Assembly (NCBI RefSeq): GCF_009696445.1
Contig: NZ_VULZ01000004.1
Location: 124,001-188,000 of the forward strand
Direction: 5' to 3'
Length of the DNA: 64,000 bases
DNA from: Porcincola intestinalis
Lineage (GTDB): Bacteria > Bacillota > Clostridia > Lachnospirales > Lachnospiraceae
Part shown: piece after piece, positions 23,453-32,942 of the stretch
Position numbering within the stretch: position 1 is the stretch's first letter
Layout of the letters: every line of letters begins with the position of its first letter
Program-made: the position numbers and the translations under genes
The notes under the pieces: model-generated
Seen by the model: the letters and a program-made list of their open reading frames with translations, nothing else
Databases searched by the model: none
Told to the model about the DNA's origin: nothing

Positions 23453-25117
23453 TCAGCATCCCCTGCCATTGACTGCAGTGACGACATCCCGGACCGTCCT
23501 GACACCGATCAGGCGGATTCCCTCTGTCCGGCCGACACTCTTCATGCACGCCTGCGGAAGGATCACGGTTGAAAAGCCAAGCTTTTCCGCCTCGCGCACG
23601 CGCAGAGGCGCCTGACTGACCGAGCGGATCTCGCCGGACAGCCCGACCTCCCCGAACACAAGTGTCCGCGGGTCGATGACGATGTCCTTGTAGGAGGAGA
23701 TCACCGCGATGATGATGCCCAGATCAATCGCCGGCTCCTTCATCCTGACTCCCCCGGCAATATTTACATAGACGTCCGCCTGGGACAGCGACAGCCCCAG
23801 CCGCCTCTCCAGAACCGCCAGCAGCAGGTTCACCCGGTTCAGGTCCGCGCCGTCAACTGTCCGCCTTGGATACGCAAGGTTGGAGGGCGCTGTCAGCGCC
23901 TGCACCTCGATCAGAATCGGCCGTGTCCCCTCGATCGAGCAGGCGACAACAGAGCCGGAGGCTCCCTCCGGACGTCCCTCCAGCATGAATTCCGAAGGAT
24001 TGAGAACCTCGCGAAGTCCATTTCCCTTCATCTCGAACACACCGATCTCATCGGTGGATCCAAAACGGTTCTTGACGGCGTGAAGGATGCGGTAGCTGGC
24101 ATGCCGGTCTCCTTCAAAATACAGGACCGTATCAACCATATGCTCAAGCACCCTCGGCCCGGCGACCGCTCCCTCTTTCGTCACATGTCCGATGATGAAG
24201 ATGGTGACGCCCAGCCCCTTGGCGAGCTGCATCAGGACCCCTGTCGCTTCCCGGACCTGGGAAACCGAACCCGGAGCCGAGGAAACGGTCTCGCTGTACA
24301 TCGTCTGAATCGAGTCGATGATGACAACCTGCGGCTCAAGAACGGCGATCGCCTCCTGAATATCGCTCAGATTCGTCTCGCACATCACCAGCAGGCTGTC
24401 TGAAAAATCTCCCATCCGGTTTGCACGCAGCTTGATCTGCTGCTGGGATTCCTCCCCGGAAACATAGAGGACCCGCGCCGGCACCCCGCCCATCTGCTTC
24501 TCATCTGTCAGGTTTCTGCACATCTGAAGAAGAAGCGTGGACTTTCCGATTCCCGGATCGCCCCCGACCAGCACCAGAGAGCCCGGCACAATGCCGCCTC
24601 CGAGTACCCGGTCCATCTCTCCGATGCCGGATGAGACACGCTCCGCATCGGAAGCCGTGATGCGGCTCAGCGGAAGCGCCTTCGATCGGGAAGCGCGGCG
24701 CGCCGAAGCCGAAATCGGCTCCTTCCGACTGCCGAAGCCGGATGCAGCACCGGACATGCTGACGCGGTCACCCATTTCCTCTGACATGGATGCTCCGGAT
24801 CCGCTTTGTCCTCCGAACTTGACGGACGTCACGGACGTGCCTGCCTCGCCTTTTGTCCCGCCCTGCGGAATGGCCGCCGGCTTTCCGGAACGGAGCGAAT
24901 ATGCACCTGTCTTCCCTGTCCTGTCCCCCAGTGTCTCCCACTTCACGACGCCCGCCGTCGGCTTTTTTGTTCCTGAAGACGAAGTGGATGCGACCTGTGC
25001 AACCGGCTCCTCCACGAAGGTATTCCACTCGTGGCATGCCGGGCACTGTCCCATCCACTTTGCCGACTCATAGCCGCAGTTCTGACAGAAGAACGCCGTT
25101 TCTTTTCCTTTTGCCAT
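23453..25117 (-). CDS. radA: DNA repair protein RadA (Sms)
   Basis: Branch-migration helicase acting on recombination intermediates. 554 residues, about 100 more than usual. N-terminal zinc finger FFCQNCGYESAKWMGQCPAC (residues 9-28), RecA-like ATPase with Walker A GGDPGIGKSTLLLQM near residue 186, the RadA-specific KNRFGSTDEIGVF near 346, and a C-terminal Lon-like domain with AVLERRLGLSLSQADVYVN. The extra length is a Ser/Gly/Lys-rich linker at about residues 45-150, between zinc finger and ATPase. ATG 25117 follows GGAGAACAAT. The order clpC then radA matches Bacillus, where both belong to the stress operon. Confidence 0.95.
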   Translation of the reverse strand: MAKGKETAFFCQNCGYESAKWMGQCPACHEWNTFVEEPVAQVASTSSSGTKKPTAGVVKWETLGDRTGKTGAYSLRSGKPAAIPQGGTKGEAGTSVTSVKFGGQSGSGASMSEEMGDRVSMSGAASGFGSRKEPISASARRASRSKALPLSRITASDAERVSSGIGEMDRVLGGGIVPGSLVLVGGDPGIGKSTLLLQMCRNLTDEKQMGGVPARVLYVSGEESQQQIKLRANRMGDFSDSLLVMCETNLSDIQEAIAVLEPQVVIIDSIQTMYSETVSSAPGSVSQVREATGVLMQLAKGLGVTIFIIGHVTKEGAVAGPRVLEHMVDTVLYFEGDRHASYRILHAVKNRFGSTDEIGVFEMKGNGLREVLNPSEFMLEGRPEGASGSVVACSIEGTRPILIEVQALTAPSNLAYPRRTVDGADLNRVNLLLAVLERRLGLSLSQADVYVNIAGGVRMKEPAIDLGIIIAVISSYKDIVIDPRTLVFGEVGLSGEIRSVSQAPLRVREAEKLGFSTVILPQACMKSVGRTEGIRLIGVRTVRDVVTAVNGRGC

Positions 25118-25188
25118 ATTGTTCTCCGAAACAGCTTGCTCAGCTGCCTGTCACTGTCCGGCGGCAAGCCTCGCCGCCGGGCCCTTTC

Positions 25189-25602
25189 TCAGTCCTTCTT
25201 CACCTCGACCAGCACGCTCTCCGCTGCCTGAAGCTCCACGGACAGAACCAGCTTTCCGCCCATGCCGGTTTCCATAATGCCCTGATCTTCTCCGTCGATG
25301 CAGACACGGTAGGAGGCATTGTCAGCCAGCCCCAGAATAATCTGCGCATCCTCAGGTCCTTCCACCCTGAACGTCACGCCTGTCTCATCTTCCTGGAAAT
25401 GAGAGACCGCGGTTCCCGGCTCGGATTCATATACAAGCATGTCATTGCACTCAAGTCTTGTGACCTCGCTGAAGGTTTTGACCTTGTAGCTGTCGCCGTG
25501 AACCTCCACGTCACTCTTCTTGGTCTTCTGAGAAAGCTCATAATCTCCGAAGCTGATGCTTCCGTCTTCCTCTGGTCTGATCAGTTCCTTTACGACTGCC
25601 AT
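25189..25602 (-). CDS. Conserved small protein of Lachnospiraceae, function unknown
   Basis: 137 residues, acidic, without signal peptide or membrane segment. Begins MAVVKELIRPEEDGSISFGD at ATG 25602 after GGAAAGGAGCCATT; an upstream in-frame extension is Lys/Arg-rich and unlikely. The rest looks all-beta (VYESEPGTAVSHF, VEGPEDAQIILGL, YRVCIDGEDQG). From memory, close relatives in gut clostridia are often labelled endosialidase, but I see no catalytic signature supporting that name. It lies between clpC (31 nt upstream) and radA in the same direction, which suggests a stress-related or housekeeping role. Confidence 0.7.
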   Translation of the reverse strand: MAVVKELIRPEEDGSISFGDYELSQKTKKSDVEVHGDSYKVKTFSEVTRLECNDMLVYESEPGTAVSHFQEDETGVTFRVEGPEDAQIILGLADNASYRVCIDGEDQGIMETGMGGKLVLSVELQAAESVLVEVKKD

Positions 25603-25633
25603 AATGGCTCCTTTCCTGGTATCTTGTCTGTCT

Positions 25634-28162
25634 TTACTCTGTTTCCTGGCCTGTCTGTTCTGCTTTTTCTGCCTGCTCCGGCTTTCTTGTTTTCCTGCTC
25701 TTTTCCCTGTCCGGTGCCTGTCGGAAGGTGACTTTCCCATCCTGATAATCGCAGAAGATGGTCTTTCCCTTTTTCACGCCGCCCTGCAGGATCTCCTCGG
25801 AAAGCGGGTCCTCGATCTCACTCTGAACAGCCCGCTTCAGCGGCCGCGCCCCGAACTTCGGGTCAAAGCCCTTCTGAGCGATATAGTCCCGGACAGCCGG
25901 CTTCACCTTCAGAATGATTCCGGTCTGACTCTTTGCCCGTCCTGCCAGTCTGTCAATGATCAGATCCGCGATCTGCCGGATCTCCGGCTTTCGGAGCGGA
26001 TGGAACACGATGATGTCATCGATCCGATTCAGAAACTCCGGGCGGAAGATGCGATTCACCTCACCCATCACGGAGCTCTTCATCGCCTCATAGTCCGCCT
26101 TCTCGTCATTTCCGCTGCCGAATCCGAGTTTCTTCGGGGATATGATCTGCTGCGCACCGGCATTCGATGTCATGATAATGACCGTATTGCGGAAATCAAC
26201 CTTCCGGCCCTGTGCGTCAGTGAAATTTCCTTCATCCAGCACCTGCAGCAGCACATTGAATATGTCCGGATGCGCTTTCTCGATCTCATCAAACAGCACG
26301 ACGGAGTAAGGGTGCCGCCGCACCTGCTCGGACAGCTGTCCGCCCTCATCGTACCCGACATAGCCGGGCGGCGAGCCGATCATCTTCGAGACATCGAACT
26401 TCTCCATATACTCCGACATGTCGACGCGGATGATATTCTTCTCGCTGCCGAAGACTGCCTCCGCCAGCGCCTTCGAGAGCTCTGTCTTTCCGACACCGGT
26501 CGGTCCCAGGAAGAGAAATGACCCCACCGGTCTCTTCGGATCCCTGAGTCCTGCGCGTCCGCGGCGGATGGCTCTGCTGACCGCCTCGACGGCCTCATTC
26601 TGGCCAATGATTCTCTTATGAAGCGTCTTCTCCAGACCGACCAGCTTCCTGCTTTCGCTCTCTGTCAGCCTTGTGACCGGAATCTTCGTCCACTCAGAGA
26701 CTGTGACGGCGATGTCCTCCGCCGTGACGGTCCGTGCGCGCCCGCCGGCCCCCTGGGAATGCCGGGCTGCCTTTTTCTCCAGCGTCTCGATTCCGGCGTG
26801 GACTTCCCGCGCCTTCTCAAGATCGCCCGCCGACAGAGCGGCTTCCAGCTCTCTTCTGAGACCGGCAAGATCCCCTGTCTCCTTCTCCGGCTGCCCGTTT
26901 TTCTGGTAATAGGACTGAAGCTGCCGCCTGGAGCAGGCCTCATCCATCAGATCAATCGCCTTGTCAGGCAGAACCCGGTCTGTCACATACCGTCTGCTCA
27001 GCTTTACGCAGGCTTCGATCGCTTCGTCCGAAATCTTCACCTCATGGTGCTTCTCGTATGCCGGCCGGATCCCCTCGAGAATCCGGACACACTGCTCCGG
27101 TGTCGGCTCCTCGACCAGAATCGACTGAAAACGCCGCTCCAGCGCGGCATCCTTCTCGATATGCTTTCTGTACTCATCGACCGTGGTCGCCCCGATCACC
27201 TGAATCTCTCCGCGCGAGAGCATCGGCTTCATGATATTCGCCGCGTCCAGCGCACCTTCCGAGCTCCCCGCGCCGATGATGGTGTGAATCTCGTCAATGA
27301 AAAGCAGCACGTCACTGCTGTCCGCTGCCTCCTGCATGGCACCCTTGATGCGTTCCTCAAAATCTCCCCGGAACTTGGCGCCGGCGACCATACCCGCAAT
27401 GTCCAGCATGACCAGCCGCTTTCCCTTCAGCGGGTCCGGGACATCTCCCCGGACAATCCTCTGGGCAAGTCCCTCGACGATCGCTGTCTTTCCCACACCC
27501 GGTTCACCGATCAGGCAGGGATTATTCTTTGTCTTCCGGCAGAGGATGCGGCAGATCCGCTCCGTCTCCTCCTCCCGGCCCACCACCGGGTCAATCTTTC
27601 CGGACCGGACGTCCTCCGTCAGGTCCCGCGAGTACTGATCCAGCGTCGGAGTGGCGCCTGTCTGCCCCTGTGCCGTCTGCAGGACGTTGGACAGATAGTC
27701 GGCCGCCATGTCATCAGGCACGCCGATGATATCAAGGATCCGCTGGTACATCTCCTGAAAATCGACATGCAGCGTATGCAGCAGCTTTGCCGCATTGCAG
27801 TCGATATCCCGCATCAGCGCCAGCAGAATGTGCTCCGTCCCGATGTCAGAGGAGTAAAAGTACTTCGCCTGCACGCCGGAAGCCTTCAGCGCCGCCACTG
27901 CCCGCGGCGTATAGCTGTCCTTCTCCGTCGTCTCCGCGCTGCCTTCTCCGATCAGCTTCTCCACCAGATCCGAGAGACTCTCCTCCGTGACACCACAGTC
28001 CTTCAGGACAACCGCGGCTGTCCCCTCGCTGCGGGAGAGAAGCCCCAGCAGGATGTGCTCGGTTCCGACACTCTGCACGTGATATTTTTCTGCCAGCTTA
28101 CGCGCTTCCTTCAGCGCAAGCTCTGCCGGCTTCGTATATTTGTTGTTACGGATTGTATCCAT
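25634..28162 (-). CDS. clpC: ClpC-type AAA+ chaperone, ClpP partner
   Basis: Unfoldase of about 842 residues. Two Clp-N repeats cover residues 5-140, AAA-1 has Walker A GEPGVGKTAIVEGL near 206, a short coiled middle domain lies near 405-450 (LRRELEAALSAGDLEKAREV), and AAA-2 has LGPTGVGKTELSKAL near 535. The KLGFGSGND loop is the ClpP-docking tripeptide region, so it should feed the ClpP protease. I prefer ATG 28162 (MDTIRNNKYTKPAELAL), matching ClpC N-termini; a GTG at 28204 abutting the previous stop is possible but lacks a ribosome site. Unlike in Bacillus, no ctsR-mcsA-mcsB genes stand upstream; the preceding gene encodes a cadherin-like membrane protein. Confidence 0.93.
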   Translation of the reverse strand: MDTIRNNKYTKPAELALKEARKLAEKYHVQSVGTEHILLGLLSRSEGTAAVVLKDCGVTEESLSDLVEKLIGEGSAETTEKDSYTPRAVAALKASGVQAKYFYSSDIGTEHILLALMRDIDCNAAKLLHTLHVDFQEMYQRILDIIGVPDDMAADYLSNVLQTAQGQTGATPTLDQYSRDLTEDVRSGKIDPVVGREEETERICRILCRKTKNNPCLIGEPGVGKTAIVEGLAQRIVRGDVPDPLKGKRLVMLDIAGMVAGAKFRGDFEERIKGAMQEAADSSDVLLFIDEIHTIIGAGSSEGALDAANIMKPMLSRGEIQVIGATTVDEYRKHIEKDAALERRFQSILVEEPTPEQCVRILEGIRPAYEKHHEVKISDEAIEACVKLSRRYVTDRVLPDKAIDLMDEACSRRQLQSYYQKNGQPEKETGDLAGLRRELEAALSAGDLEKAREVHAGIETLEKKAARHSQGAGGRARTVTAEDIAVTVSEWTKIPVTRLTESESRKLVGLEKTLHKRIIGQNEAVEAVSRAIRRGRAGLRDPKRPVGSFLFLGPTGVGKTELSKALAEAVFGSEKNIIRVDMSEYMEKFDVSKMIGSPPGYVGYDEGGQLSEQVRRHPYSVVLFDEIEKAHPDIFNVLLQVLDEGNFTDAQGRKVDFRNTVIIMTSNAGAQQIISPKKLGFGSGNDEKADYEAMKSSVMGEVNRIFRPEFLNRIDDIIVFHPLRKPEIRQIADLIIDRLAGRAKSQTGIILKVKPAVRDYIAQKGFDPKFGARPLKRAVQSEIEDPLSEEILQGGVKKGKTIFCDYQDGKVTFRQAPDREKSRKTRKPEQAEKAEQTGQETE

Positions 28163-28204
28163 ATCCTGTCTTTCTGATTGCCTGTCTGATCCCTTTTCTG
28201 ACAC

Positions 28205-29743
28205 TTACAGGTCGATCATGTCTACCTTGACGCCGTCCTCCTTCTGATCCGGATTGAAACGGCTAGGCTGTGGCTGTCCCTGAGGCTGTACAGCTGGCTG
28301 TTGCTGCGGCGGCTGTACCGGAGCCTGCGGCTGCTGTGACTGTCCCTGAGGCTGTGACGGAGCCTGAACCTGAGACGGCTGTGACTGTCCCTGAGGCTGT
28401 GACGGAACCTGAGACGGCTGCTGGTTCCGGGAGACAGTATCCTTCATGTCACCGTCGGCCGGCATCACACCCGGATACCCCTGCTGACCTGCATACGGAT
28501 TCTCACCCGGCGCCGGAGCCTTCTTCCATCTGCTTTCCTGCTCTTCCTTCTTCGCCTTTCTGGCTTCCTTCTCTGCCTTTCTGGCAGCGGCCTTTTCCGC
28601 CCTTGTCAGCTTCTTTCCCGGAAGAACAATCGTCTGATCTCCCGGTGCCGGAGCCTTCTTCATCCCCTCCGCATGCTGCGGGACACTGTAGCGCCGTGTC
28701 TCATCCATGGAAGTGCTGCCTGCGCCCTGCGTTCCATGCCCGCCGGCCGGCTTCGTCTGCCTTCCGGTCTTCGCATATCCGTTGTACGGTGTATATTCCT
28801 TCGGCGGCATGACCGGAGTTCCGACCTGCTGCTGCGTCCAGGATGTCTGGGCGTTCTGACGCGTCCCCGGCGCTACTGGCGGAACGTCCATGATCAGATC
28901 GTCCGTCTCACCGTAGCTCGGGACGGTCATCCCTCTTTTATTCTTCTTCTGTTTCCTCGAAGCCCTCTCATCCGGCTCATCATCCAGCCACCCATCCTGC
29001 GGGATCACATCGCCGGTATCATCGAAGCCCTCCGGAAGTTTCCGCTGCTTTTTGTATGTATTCAGCTCGGCAGCGATGTCCTTCTTCCGGATCAGAAGAT
29101 TCACAACCAGAAAGAGCAGAACAACACAGCCTGCAATCAGCGCATAGATCACATATGTGAATGTATGGCTTCTGTCCTTGTACACCTGCAGGTCACTCTG
29201 GAGCCTGGAAATGGTATCCTCCGCATCCTTCAGTGTATTCTTGTCCACCTTGACGTAGCGCGAATCTTCCGTCTCCGTGACCGGCTGCGTCTCAGACTGA
29301 GTCTGCGCCTGCGTCTCCGACGCACGCTGGGATTCCTTCTCCGAGATGGCTGTCGCCGGGTCCACATTCGTATCAGCGGCAGTCGTCACGTTCAGGGTAT
29401 AGGCCGTCATGGCACCGCTCGGCGCCGTGACCGTGATGGTGACCGTGCCGGTCCCATTGGTAAGCGTCGTTCCATCAATGCTGTTGATGGTCGCGTTCGG
29501 GTTGGACAGAACCGGATCCAGCGCAAGCTCGGTAGTTCCTGCCGGGACGACCACATCATAAGTCAGATGGTCATATGAAAAATCGGGACTCACCGTCACG
29601 CCCTGTGTCGTAATCCCGAGGCTGGAAAGTGAATTGTCATCGCTCTGGCCTTCCGCCCACGCTGCCAGCTGAATGCTGAATGTCAGCACGATGACAGCAA
29701 CCAGCGCCATCAGCCCTCTGGCCGTCTTCCGTCCGCATTTCAT
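28205..29743 (-). CDS. Membrane protein with cadherin-like beta-sandwich domain
   Basis: 512 residues. Signal peptide at residues 1-30 (ending WAEGQ), then a cadherin-like beta-sandwich (PF12733 type) at about 38-118, recognisable from SLGITTQGVTVSPDF, YDVVVPAGTTELAL and TAYTLNVT. A Ser/Thr/Glu-rich spacer, a short coiled coil (LKDAEDTISRLQSDLQVYK) and one membrane helix near 196-218 (YVIYALIAGCVVLLFLVVNL) follow. The cytoplasmic tail is long, with a Lys/Arg/Ala-rich helix (KLTRAEKAAARKAEK) and a terminal Pro/Gln-rich repeat tract (28260-28420). It probably links an extracellular domain to an intracellular partner. It lies between purD and clpC, with only one base-pair-scale spacing to clpC frames; its job there is unknown. 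Confidence 0.75.
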   Translation of the reverse strand: MKCGRKTARGLMALVAVIVLTFSIQLAAWAEGQSDDNSLSSLGITTQGVTVSPDFSYDHLTYDVVVPAGTTELALDPVLSNPNATINSIDGTTLTNGTGTVTITVTAPSGAMTAYTLNVTTAADTNVDPATAISEKESQRASETQAQTQSETQPVTETEDSRYVKVDKNTLKDAEDTISRLQSDLQVYKDRSHTFTYVIYALIAGCVVLLFLVVNLLIRKKDIAAELNTYKKQRKLPEGFDDTGDVIPQDGWLDDEPDERASRKQKKNKRGMTVPSYGETDDLIMDVPPVAPGTRQNAQTSWTQQQVGTPVMPPKEYTPYNGYAKTGRQTKPAGGHGTQGAGSTSMDETRRYSVPQHAEGMKKAPAPGDQTIVLPGKKLTRAEKAAARKAEKEARKAKKEEQESRWKKAPAPGENPYAGQQGYPGVMPADGDMKDTVSRNQQPSQVPSQPQGQSQPSQVQAPSQPQGQSQQPQAPVQPPQQQPAVQPQGQPQPSRFNPDQKEDGVKVDMIDL

Positions 29744-29749
29744 GTCTGT

Positions 29750-31027
29750 TTATTCCCCCATTATCTCTTTCTTGCCAATATCCCGGCGATACATCTCATC
29801 CTCAAAGCTGACCTCTGAGACAGCCTTGTAGGCGCGCTCCCGTGCCTCTTTGAGATCCTTCCCGAGCGCTGTGATCCCCAGCACTCTTCCGCCATTGGTG
29901 ACCACCTGTCCATCCTTCTTTGCAGTCCCGGAATGGAAGCACCAGCAGCCTTCCTTTCCCCGGACATGCTCAAGCCCGCTGATCGGAAGCCCTTTTCTGT
30001 ACTTCACCGGATAGCCGCCGGACGCAAGAATGACGCAGACGGCAGCCTCGTCTCTGAACTTCAACTCGACCTGGTCCAGCCGCCCGTCAATGCAGGCTTC
30101 AAAGACATCGACGATGTCGTTCTCCATCCGCGGGAGAATGACCTGCGCCTCCGGGTCGCCGAAGCGGCAGTTGTACTCCAGTACCTTCGGCCCGTCCTTC
30201 GTCAGCATCAGGCCGAAGAAGATGACACCGACAAATGCTCTTCCCTCCGCCCGCATCGCGTCCACGGTCGGCTGGAAGATCTTCTCCTCGCAAAAGGCAC
30301 GGACCTCATCCGTATAGAACGGGCTCGGGGAGATATTTCCCATTCCGCCCGTGTTGAGTCCGGTGTCGTTGTCCCCTGCGCGCTTGTAGTCCTGCGAGGA
30401 GGACATCTCCCGGAAGGTCTTCCCGTCACAGAAGGTCAGGACAGACACCTCATGACCGGTCATGAACTCCTCGATGACCATCTGGCTGCCGGCATCGCCG
30501 AACTTTCTTTCGCCCATGATTTCTTCCGCGCCGCGGAGCGCTTCCTCCAGGTTCCGGCAGATCAGGACGCCCTTGCCGAGCGCAAGACCGGATGCCTTCA
30601 GGACAATCGGGAAGGACGCCTTCGTCTTTAAATATTCGATGGCGGCTTCCTGATCCGAAAAGGTCTCATACGCGGCCGTCGGAATGTGATATTTTTTCAT
30701 CAGGTCCTTGGAGAATGCCTTGCTCCCCTCGAGGGTCGCGGCCTTCTTCTCAGGTCCGAATACCCGAAGCCCTCTGGCCCTGAAAACATCGACAATCCCG
30801 CCCACAAGCGGGTCGTCCATCCCCACAACTGTCAGATCAATCTTCTTCTCGCAGGCAAAATCTGCCAGCTTTTCAAATTCCATCGCACCGATCGGCACGC
30901 ATTCCGCAAGCTCTGCGATGCCGGCATTCCCCGGCGCACAGTAAATCTTCTCAACCCTGCTGCTCTGCGAAATCTTCCACGCAAGCGCATGTTCTCTTCC
31001 GCCGCTGCCTACAATCAGAATTTTCAT
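29750..31027 (-). CDS. purD: Phosphoribosylamine-glycine ligase
   Basis: Second step of purine synthesis: ATP-dependent joining of phosphoribosylamine and glycine to GAR. 425 residues, normal length. N-terminal MKILIVGSGGREHALAWKI, ATP-grasp motifs FPIVLKASGLALGKGVLIC near 142-160 and NTGGMGNISPSPF near 225-237 and the metal-binding VLEYNCRFGDPEAQVILPRM near 284-303 are all intact. ATG 31027 overlaps the purN stop by 4 nt and has AAAGGGAG upstream. Last purine gene of the purE-purM-purN-purD block. Confidence 0.97.
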   Translation of the reverse strand: MKILIVGSGGREHALAWKISQSSRVEKIYCAPGNAGIAELAECVPIGAMEFEKLADFACEKKIDLTVVGMDDPLVGGIVDVFRARGLRVFGPEKKAATLEGSKAFSKDLMKKYHIPTAAYETFSDQEAAIEYLKTKASFPIVLKASGLALGKGVLICRNLEEALRGAEEIMGERKFGDAGSQMVIEEFMTGHEVSVLTFCDGKTFREMSSSQDYKRAGDNDTGLNTGGMGNISPSPFYTDEVRAFCEEKIFQPTVDAMRAEGRAFVGVIFFGLMLTKDGPKVLEYNCRFGDPEAQVILPRMENDIVDVFEACIDGRLDQVELKFRDEAAVCVILASGGYPVKYRKGLPISGLEHVRGKEGCWCFHSGTAKKDGQVVTNGGRVLGITALGKDLKEARERAYKAVSEVSFEDEMYRRDIGKKEIMGE

Positions 31028-31689
31028 ACCTGACTCCCTTTCTGAGAACCGCCTTCCTCATCCTGCCCGATGACGGTCACCTTCCGGCCGTCCACCTTCA
31101 CCTTCCCGTGCGCAATCAGATCAATCACTCTCGGCAGAATTTTCCACTCCGCCTGCTCCATGATCCTCAGCTGAAGCGTCTTCGGCGTATCATCCGGAAG
31201 CACGGCGACCGCCTTCTGCATGATAATCGGTCCTGTATCGGTCCCGCTGTCCACAAAATGAACGGTAGCCCCCGAGATCTTCACGCCGCGCTCAAGTGCG
31301 GCCTCGTGGACCTTCAGCCCATAATAGCCCTTTCCGCAGAAGGACGGAATCAGGGACGGATGGATGTTGATGATCCTGTTTCTGTACGCCTCGACCATCT
31401 CATCCGGAATCGCGCAGAGGAATCCGGCCAGCACGACCAGATCCGGCTGATGCTCCCGCACGCAGTCCAGAAGTGCCTCGTTGAAGGCCGCTCTGGCTGC
31501 AAATGACTTCGGTGAAACAACCGCCGCCGGGATCCCGCGCCTGCGTGCCCGCTCCAGTGCGAAGGCGCCCTCGTTGTTGGACAGGACAAGCGCGATCTCC
31601 GTGTCTTTGATGGTCCCCTGATCGATGGCATCGATGATGGCCTGCAGATTCGTCCCGCCTCCGGAAACCAGTACCGCTATTCTGAACAC
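31024..31689 (-). CDS. purN: Phosphoribosylglycinamide formyltransferase
   Basis: Transfers a formyl group from 10-formyltetrahydrofolate to GAR. 221 residues from the GTG at 31689 (VFRIAVLVSGGGTNLQAII), which has AAGGAG at 7 nt; upstream in-frame ATGs would add a Lys/Gly-rich stretch not found in the family. Catalytic elements are present: SNNEGAFALERARRRGIP, NIHPSLIPSFCGKGYYGLKVHEAAL with the catalytic Asn and His near residues 108-110, and ATVHFVDSGTDTGPII with the catalytic Asp. Overlaps purD by 4 nt, so the two consecutive enzymes are co-translated. Confidence 0.95.
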   Translation of the reverse strand: MFRIAVLVSGGGTNLQAIIDAIDQGTIKDTEIALVLSNNEGAFALERARRRGIPAAVVSPKSFAARAAFNEALLDCVREHQPDLVVLAGFLCAIPDEMVEAYRNRIINIHPSLIPSFCGKGYYGLKVHEAALERGVKISGATVHFVDSGTDTGPIIMQKAVAVLPDDTPKTLQLRIMEQAEWKILPRVIDLIAHGKVKVDGRKVTVIGQDEEGGSQKGSQV

Positions 31690-31832
31690 TGCCGTCTCCT
31701 TCCCCTTCCCGCAGCCGTCCGTTGTCATCCCTGCCTTGTCCATACTCTGCACAGCAAGGACAGCCGCCGGCACGAACTGATATCACTTTCCCCGGGCTTG
31801 GCCGGTCTTCCCCTGCCTGATTTTCAAGTTGT

Positions 31833-32861
31833 TCAGATGACCTCCGCGCACTTCTGCGTGCTTTCCTCAACCGATCCGATGACATACGCGCGCTCGCCTG
31901 CACGGCTGACCGCCTCAATCGCGGCATCCGCATCCTTCGGATCCAGGGCAAGCACCATGCCGATGCCCATATTGAAGGTGTTGTACATGATCTTCCCGGA
32001 GATATCTCCCTCCTTCTGAAGAAGATGGAAGATCGGTGGAACCTCGTAGCTGTCCTTCCGGATCACAGCCTTCACACCCTCCGGCAGCATGCGCGGCACA
32101 TTCTCATAGAAACCGCCGCCCGTCACATGGCTGCAGCCCTTGATTCTCACGCCCGCGTCCTTCACGCTCCGAAGTGCCTTCACATAGATCTTCGTCGGGC
32201 GCAGGAGCACCTCTCCCAGCGTCGCACCGAGCGACTCATGATAGGTGCCCAGCGTCTTTTCGTCGCAGGAAAAGACCGAGCGCACCAGAGAGAAGCCGTT
32301 GCTGTGCACGCCTGAGGAAGCGATCCCCACCAGCACATCGCCCGGCCGGATGTCCGCGCCTGTGATCAGGTCCTTTTTATCTGCCACACCGACCGAGAAG
32401 CCGGCCAGGTCATATTCGTTCTCCGGATAGAAGCCCGGCATCTCTGCCGTCTCACCGCCGATCAGCGCCGAGCCGGACTGCACGCAGCCCTCCGCCACGC
32501 CGGATACAATCTTCGCAATCTTCTCCGGGTTATTCTTCCCGCACGCGATATAGTCCAGGAAGAACAGCGGCTCGCCGCCTGCGCAGGCCACGTCGTTGAC
32601 ACACATCGCGACACAGTCGATTCCGACTGTATCATGGCGGTCCATCACGAAGGCCAGCTTCAGCTTCGTTCCGACACCGTCCGTCCCGGACAAAAGCGTC
32701 GGGTGTTCCATTCCCTTCACCGCATCCATCGAAAAGGCACCCGAGAAGCCGCCAAGGTCGGTCATGACCTCCGGTCTCATGGTGCGAGCGACAAACTGCT
32801 TCATCAGTCTGACAGATTCATACCCTGCCTCGATGTCAACCCCTGCGCTTCTGTAATCCAT
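31833..32861 (-). CDS. purM: Phosphoribosylformylglycinamidine cyclo-ligase
   Basis: AIR synthetase, ring closure of the imidazole of purines. 342 residues, normal length. Signatures: [15 protein letters not shown] at the N-terminus, [16 protein letters not shown] near 57-72, the loop [19 protein letters not shown] near 89-107 and [11 protein letters not shown] near 136-146. ATG 32861 after GGGGGCCTTT, a weak ribosome site. Follows purE by about 80 nt and precedes purN by about 140 nt. The neighbouring purine genes give the conserved order purE, purM, purN, purD; purF, purL and purH are not in the window. Confidence 0.97.
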   Translation of the reverse strand: MDYRSAGVDIEAGYESVRLMKQFVARTMRPEVMTDLGGFSGAFSMDAVKGMEHPTLLSGTDGVGTKLKLAFVMDRHDTVGIDCVAMCVNDVACAGGEPLFFLDYIACGKNNPEKIAKIVSGVAEGCVQSGSALIGGETAEMPGFYPENEYDLAGFSVGVADKKDLITGADIRPGDVLVGIASSGVHSNGFSLVRSVFSCDEKTLGTYHESLGATLGEVLLRPTKIYVKALRSVKDAGVRIKGCSHVTGGGFYENVPRMLPEGVKAVIRKDSYEVPPIFHLLQKEGDISGKIMYNTFNMGIGMVLALDPKDADAAIEAVSRAGERAYVIGSVEESTQKCAEVI

Positions 32862-32942
32862 AAAGGCCCCCTATCCCGCGTTCCAGCTCACACCCTGCTG
32901 ATAACCTGCCGCAGCTCTCCTTCGCCTGGGCAGAATCCAGCC

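Noticed and set aside
25189-25602. Endosialidase
   Set aside because: The name is applied to relatives, but no catalytic domain or tail-spike fold is seen in 137 residues.
26618-28177. Open frame of over 500 codons on the plus strand opposite clpC
   Set aside because: The minus strand codes for a complete ClpC with all motifs. The opposite frame is a by-product of GC-rich codon usage. The same holds for long plus-strand frames opposite glgP (50667-52427), rsmI/yabB (53876-55777) and ricT/holB (56512-57792).
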